Assembly (NCBI RefSeq): GCF_047675955.1
Contig: NC_132929.1
Span: forward strand, 32,976,421-33,040,420
Source: Chlorocebus sabaeus
Taxonomy: Eukaryota; Chordata; Mammalia; Primates; Cercopithecidae
Direction: 5' to 3'
DNA length: 64,000 nt
Shown here: in pieces, positions 58,761 to 64,000 of the stretch
How positions within the stretch are numbered: position 1 is the first letter of the stretch
Layout: each line of letters opens with the position of its first letter
Notes under the pieces: model-generated
Seen by the model: only the letters and a program-made list of their open reading frames with translations
What the model was told of the DNA's origin: nothing
Databases searched by the model: none
Translations under genes and position numbers: made by a program

Positions 58761-60783
58761 ACAGAGTAAATCATGTGTTCACGGTGACTACACGTTAGAA
58801 TTCCGGAAATGTGGGCCCGAACGAGTCCAAGTTAGATGGAATGGAAAAATCCCTCTGTCCGAGTCATCACTAGGGAACAGAACTTGTTTGAGCCAGCATT
58901 AGTAGTTTGGTTTCATGAAAGACAAAATAAAGGGCAAGGTGTTTGTTCCCCAGGGTGACTGCAGCAGTTTTCACAGTAATGAATAAAGTAATGCTGTTTT
59001 GTCAGCAGTGAGTAGGAGTTGGGGACTGGGAGAGGCTTGTTCCATTCCTCAGGAAATTCCGAAGTCGTGGATGGGCCTTATCCTTGGGGAACTTACAGAT
59101 GAAGGAGAGAATATGACCAAGCACACATATTTCTCCTTTTAACACGTCCCTTCTTTTTCTTTCTTTTTGTTGTATTTGTTAAATTTCTGCACATGTTTCT
59201 CAAGTGTGTGGTCCAGTGGGAAGAAATACTGGCAGTCTTTGGGTTCAGGGAAACACTGAGTCCACTTACAGTTAGAAATAAAAGGCTGGATGTGCTTCAA
59301 AGACTTTTTGGAATAAGACTAGGGACAAAGAAGTCAAGCAAATAAATGACAGAGTCCAGAGAAGGTGGCATTAGAGATAGATCTGAAAGCATTCAGGGAG
59401 ATGTGGTGCAGGAGGATGTTAAAATCTTGTTTTTTCCATCCCTGAATTGTCCAAGAGCCCAAAGACGTCTACTCTGCAAAGTGTTTGCTATATGATAGTG
59501 CAACGAAGACTTAGATGCTGGCAAACTTCGTTGGAAAACACTGGGTTCTTCATGTATTTGGAGCGAGAACAAAGGCATTAGTAAACTTTGGAAAATAGGC
59601 AGTGCGATTGTCCGATAGAGTCCATCTGGGGAAGTATTTTGAGCCAGTTGGGTTTATAACTATGACCCTGAACTTGAGTCCAGCATATACCAAATCCAAA
59701 GGAAAGGTATGTTGTTTGGCCCCTCGTGCTCTTTGATTTACAGGACCTCTTTCTGCCTGGTCAAGGCATTTCATGTCTCTAAGCCTATGACTTTTTGTGA
59801 GAAGAAGCCTTCTATGGCTCCTTTGCTGCTTGGTTTCAGAGACACCAGGATGCCAGGCTCCTACCCTGTGTGCAGTGCTTCCTTCTCCCTGTCCCAGTGT
59901 GAACTGTTTACCTTGCAGGCTCAACTCAGTGGCATTTCCTGTAGCTGTCTTAGTGACCCTTCGGGCCAGAAGCAGATGCCTGTGCTGTGTACCATGCCCC
60001 TCCTGCTGCTGAACTGGAGAGAAAACGTGGCTGGCAGGTAGTGAACTCTCTGGCTGATTCAGGCCTAGTGGAGAAGGAGGGTTAATCATTTACTTTGCTC
60101 CTATGTAGCCACTGGTGTTGACCTTGACAAAACACTAGTAGGAATTAGTTAGAACCTGGCCTGTCATTTAACTAACAGGATAGTATGGCCTCAAAAGAAC
60201 TTCTTGGTTTGAGGTTAATCCTGTCTCCGAGTTTACGGCTGACATTCCAGTACATCCGGCCCTGTTTGCATCCAGCAGCCAGGACTGTGGGCTCATGACG
60301 TTCATGGGGTTCACAAAGAGGGCACATCAGGTCAGGGGCCTGGCTCTCCACGGAGCCGCTCATTGTGGTAGGAGGCCAAAGGCCACAGTGATCACGACTC
60401 TCTGTAGGAGAGGCAGCAGAACACCGTGTGGGCCTGCTAGATATTGCAGGTGAAGAGGCTCCCTGTCCCCCGTGCTTCTTTGGTTTTAAATTCACAGCTT
60501 TTGTTTCTTGAGAAGTTCTGAATCTTTTGCCTCTGGTGCTGCGAGAAGGTTCAACTGATTAAACATCCTAAAGTCAATAGCACAGCTCCTTCTGGAAGGC
60601 ACTTGAACTGGAGGGAGTCCTCTCACCGTAGACATTGCTACCTCCCTTCCCTGAAATAAAGCCTGCTCCAGAGCAATGATTGTTTGGTGGTGTGTTGTGG
60701 AAAGCTGTTAATAGTTTAAAAGTTCTCATTAGCTGCTAAATAGGCCTAGACTGTGAAAGGATACATGGTGACCCAAAGGTAGG
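58761..60783. other. Intron 8 sequence, no recognised element
   Basis: About 2 kb without a recognised transposon. It contains the longest open frame outside CGNL1 (minus strand, 60089-59550, 179 codons), with no recognisable domain; the opposite strand is also open for 110 codons over the same bases. Confidence 0.4.
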
Positions 60784-61072
60784 TTCTTTTTTTGAGAGTC
60801 TTGCACTGTCACCCAGGCTGTAGTGCAGTGGCATAATCATGGCTCACTGTTGCCTTGACCTCCCAGGCTCAAGTCGTCCTTCCAGCTCAGCCTCCCGAGT
60901 AGCTGGGACTACAAGTGAGTGCCACCACCTCTGGCTATTTTTTGTATTTTTTGGTAGACATGGGGTTTTGCCATATTGGTCATGTTGGTATCAAACTCCT
61001 GGGCTCAAGTGGTTCTCCCACCTCTGCATCTCAAAGTGCTGGGATAGCAGGTGTGAGCCACAGCTCCTGGCG
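60784..61072 (-). mobile_element. Alu SINE (J-like), minus strand
   Basis: gagagtcttgcactgtcacc to ccacagctcctggcgc; diverged. Confidence 0.9.
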
Positions 61073-61119
61073 CAGATTCTTAACTTATTAGGGAGTATCC
61101 AAATTTATCTGTTTATTGA

Positions 61120-61146
61120 TCTTAAGAGATAAATTATCTCTTAAGA
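61120..61146. repeat. 27-bp perfect palindrome
   Basis: Arms tcttaagagataa and ttatctcttaaga around a single central A (61133). Confidence 0.9.
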
Positions 61147-61529
61147 ATCTGATTAATTCTTCATCAGTAGCTAGCTGCAAAGCACTGCAGAAGCCCACTT
61201 GCCACTCTCCTTCCCCCAGCCCTCCAGGAAGGTACAAGGAGTTCTTTGAGGTGATTCTGACATCCAGCTTTTGGGTCCCTGGTTTATTGCTTTTGCCAGT
61301 ACATTGGCTGGCACCTTTATCCACCCAACAAATACATGCTCTGTAAATATGCATGTACTTTTGGAGAAGGCCGTTGGACTAAGGTGAGGGTGTGGAGGAT
61401 GGGACTGAAAAACAGAGTAACCCAGAAAAAGAGGACATGGAAAAGGAAGGGCAGGAGTTAGAGGGAAGAAGGCTGGGGACTGACTAGTGCCCAGCAGTAG
61501 AAACAATCAGCATTAGAAACGGGCAAAGG

Positions 61530-61835
61530 GGCTGGGTGTGGTGGCTCACACCTATAATCCTAGCACTTTGAGAGGCCAAGGCAGGCAGATCACCTGAGGT
61601 CAGGGGTTCGAGACCAGCCTGGCCAACATGGTGAAATCCCGTCTCTACTAAAAATACAAAAACTAGCTGGGCATGGTGGCGCATGCTTGTAATCCTAGCT
61701 AGTTGGGAGGCTGAGGCAGGAGAATCGCTTAAACCCAGTAGGTGGAGGTTGCAGTGAGCCGAGATTATGCCACTGCACTTCAGTCTGGATGATGGAACGA
61801 GACTCCTTCTCAAAAAACAAGAAACAAAGCAAAAT
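61530..61835 (+). mobile_element. Alu SINE, plus strand
   Basis: ggctgggtgtggtggctcac to an A-rich tail. gaaac.ggca.aggg repeats at 61516 and 61836 (two mismatches). Confidence 0.95.
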
Positions 61836-62340
61836 GAAACAGGCAGAGGGACAAGAGCAGTTTGAAGTATGATGGGAATGAGGTACAGGGAGGTAAGAAG
61901 GAGAAAGGTGCAAAGGGAGGGTCAGAAGATTGGAGGTGGCGTGGAGAAGAAGTGGGGAAGCTGGTAGCACCAAGAAGTGAAAGAGGAGTTTGAGCTAAAG
62001 ATCTAGAGGATAAAGGGGGAAAAGATGAGTCTGAAAGAAAGGTATGAGAGGGTGACAGCAAAGGATAGAGGAGAAGCCGTGAGCTACATATTATGCCTGG
62101 TGGGATTTCTGCTCCAGGAATTTTGGCTCACGATTATCCCAAAGAGCTATGGCAGCCAGTGTTGGTTTTATTGCAATATTAGCAGTATGTGGTTACTAAA
62201 TAAGTAGCTTTTGAAATAAAGTGTGAACTGTGAGACTCTAGAAGAGGATAAACGAAACTTTTGTCACCTGAGATGGGTGTTTTTATGCCTCCTATTTCTA
62301 GGGTCTCTCTGTCCACAGCATTGAACATGGGTATGAAAAG
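61836..62340. other. Intron 8 sequence, purine-rich
   Basis: G/A-rich first half, unassigned; minus-strand frames here come from composition. Confidence 0.4.
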
Positions 62341-62640
62341 CCAGGAGCGCTCACACCTGTAATCTTAGCACTTTGGGAGGTCAAGGTGGGTGATCACCTG
62401 AGGTCAGGAGTTTGAGACTAGCCTGACCAACATGGTGAAACCCCGTCTCTACTTAAAATACAGAGAAATTCTCTGGGTATGGTGGTGCACATTTGTAATC
62501 CCAGCTACTTGGGGGGCTGAGGTAGGAGAATCGCTTGAACCCAGGAGGCGAAGGTTGCAATGAGCTGAGATCCTGCTGTTGCACTCCAGCCTGGACAACA
62601 GAGTGAGACTCGGTCTCAAAAACAGAGAAAAAGAAAGAAA
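62341..62640 (+). mobile_element. Alu SINE, plus strand
   Basis: ccaggagcgctcacacctgt to gactcggtctcaaaaacag and an A-rich tail; a few 5' bases are missing. Confidence 0.94.
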
Positions 62641-63224
62641 ATATGCATTGAATGTAATGCTTTAAAAAGTTACAACTGTCATTTGTCTGTGGGGGAAAAT
62701 ACCGTAGTCCAGTTAGTTGTAGCTGTCTCTGATGGTCTTTGGGCAGGAATTTGAAGAGATCATTGGAAAGACATCAGAAGAATTTAAATGACCCATATCC
62801 CATCTTTCAGAATGAAACTAACATTCATTAAAAAAAAATTGTATGCTCTGGCTGAGAATTTATACAGCTTTCTAAAGAGGGGACAGGTATGCTTTTGGTT
62901 TCCAGTGATCAGTCTGTGAACTTGGGGCATTATTTAGTGGATCTGGGACCTTCTTACTCTTACCAACTGGTTTAGGCCATCCCCTTTCCTCTTGAAACCA
63001 ACTTTGTTTGATATGTCATTGTAGATTTTCTATTATTTCCCCCAAATCATTCCTTAATGAACAGTATGCCTTAAATGCCTTCTCTTTGTATCCAGAAATT
63101 ATCAGCTCAACCAATAAATAGTATATTTGTTAGTCAAGCCAGTGATGCACGAAAGACCTGAGTTTTTTTGTTGTTTTTTTTTTAAAGATGGGCAAAGTTT
63201 AAGAAAGAATTTTTAAAAAATCAA

Positions 63225-64000
63225 ATGTTTTATTTTGAGATAATTATAAATTTATATGCAATTGTAAAAAAAATAGAGCTAGATCCCATATACCCTTTAT
63301 CCTGTTTCCCCCAAATGTAACATATTGTGAACTATAGTACAATAGTTCAATAGTACAATAGCATGACCAGGATACTGACATTGTTCTGAGATACAGAACA
63401 TTTACATCGCTCCCCGCATTCTTCATGTTGTCCTTTTATAGCCATGCCATCTTCCTTCTTTTCCGTCCTATCCCTCCTTAACCCAACTACTATGCTTTTC
63501 TCTGTTTTTTAAATTTTATTTTAAATTTTTTTATTTAAATTTAATTTAAATTTTTAAATTTAAATTTTATCATTTCCAGGATGAGATGTATATAGATGGA
63601 ATCATACAGAATGTAACCTTTTGGAATTGGCTTTTTTCACTCAGCATTGTTCTCTGGAGATTCCTCCAAGCTGCTGCATGTATCAACAGGTTCTTTCCTT
63701 TTTATTGCTGAGTAGTATTCTATAGTATAGATGTACCACAGTTTGTTCAACCATTCACTCATTGAAGGTCTTACGGGATGTTTCTCATTTTGTATTACTA
63801 CAATAAAGCTTCTATGAACACAGCTTTTTGTGTGATTATGTTTTTATTTTTTGGGGGGATAAATATCTAGCAGTGTGAATATGTTTTAATTTTTTTCTGG
63901 GATAAATATCTAGGAGTGTGAATGTGATTTAATTTTTTTCTGGGATAAATATCTAGGAGTGCAATTGCTAGGTTGAATGGTAATTACATGTTTAGCTTTT
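63225..64000. repeat. Old L1-type LINE relic, runs off the window
   Basis: ttttgagataattataaatt, gagctagatcccatatacc, atggaatcatacagaatgta, attgctgagtagtattctat, accattcactcattgaagg and, last, gtgcaattgctaggttgaat are common old-L1 words in this order. AAATTT-rich sequence at 63505-63570. Confidence 0.65.
63856..63961. repeat. 43-bp tandem repeat, about 2.5 units, inside the LINE relic
   Basis: Units start gggataaatatctag at 63856, 63899 and 63942. The last one continues into the normal LINE text. Confidence 0.95.

Larger units (their letters stand above)
1..64000 (+). other. CGNL1: CGNL1 gene, internal part (intron 1 to intron 8)
   Basis: The whole window lies inside one plus-strand gene. 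Seven exons splice into a continuous 803-codon frame matching the N-terminal 60 percent of paracingulin (about 1300 residues in human, from memory). Known for the family: it sits at tight and adherens junctions, binds ZO-1 through a short N-terminal motif and PLEKHA7 at adherens junctions, and tunes RhoA and Rac1 through GEF-H1 and Tiam1. Phase layout seen here: exons 2, 5 and 8 end in phase 0; the exon 3/4 and 6/7 junctions split a codon after its second base. Neither the promoter and 5' noncoding exon nor the 3' half of the rod is present. The paralogue CGN is excluded because the head sequence matches CGNL1 and is longer. Confidence 0.95.
45874..64000 (+). other. Intron 8, 5' part (continues beyond the window)
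   Basis: At least 18.1 kb of intron without a further CGNL1 exon. Contains nine Alu copies or fragments, two LTRs, L2 and L1 relics and GT microsatellites. Confidence 0.85.

Noticed and set aside
60640..60670. aataaa followed by C/T-rich sequence, a possible poly(A) site
   Set aside because: Isolated hexamer in a long intron; many occur by chance.
45874..64000. Search for CGNL1 exon 9 (expected to begin NVEVL)
   Set aside because: No matching frame behind an AG was found by eye; the exon probably lies beyond the window.

Overview
The window is a piece of a primate nuclear genome. It is dense in Alu elements, including two of Y type, along with MaLR-type LTRs, LINE-1, LINE-2 and MIR relics and hAT-type DNA transposons, and it holds vertebrate-style exons with GT-AG introns. 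Everything I can assign as protein-coding belongs to one plus-strand gene, CGNL1 (cingulin-like 1, also called paracingulin or JACOP), a coiled-coil protein of epithelial and endothelial junctions. Several residues differ from the human protein as I remember it, so a non-human catarrhine is likely, but I could not check this.

Layout of the gene. Bases 1-21197 are the 3' part of a long first intron. The first coding exon (called exon 2 here) starts at 21198, with its ATG at 21213, and encodes residues 1-534, the whole globular head up to near the rod. Exons 3 and 4 (23608-23702, 25590-25701) finish the head. Exons 5 to 8 (35066-35167, 35713-35861, 37259-37394, 45661-45873) start the coiled-coil rod. 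The joined frame is open for 803 codons. The remaining roughly 500 codons must lie beyond base 64000, and 45874-64000 is intron 8. Every junction is GT-AG and the reading phases agree.

Layout of the rest. Introns are made mostly of transposon relics. Old LINE sequence fills about 2690-4130, 17250-20165, 27000-34200 and 63225-64000. I count 24 Alu copies or fragments, many with matching target-site duplications. Three THE1/MST-type solo LTRs sit at 41104-41776, 44375-44737 and 50871-51242, and MLT1-type LTRs at about 4347-4738 and 55630-56490. MIR and L2 fragments are scattered throughout.

I found no structural RNA gene, CRISPR array, operon or unknown multigene system, and nothing here supports a new biological system. 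The points most worth checking are: a strong alternative donor that would add 31 hydrophobic residues in frame after exon 4; an 81-nt exon-like open segment at 5155-5235; two local segmental duplications (4196/6201 and 27003/29523); three short tandem duplications; and three perfect inverted repeats.
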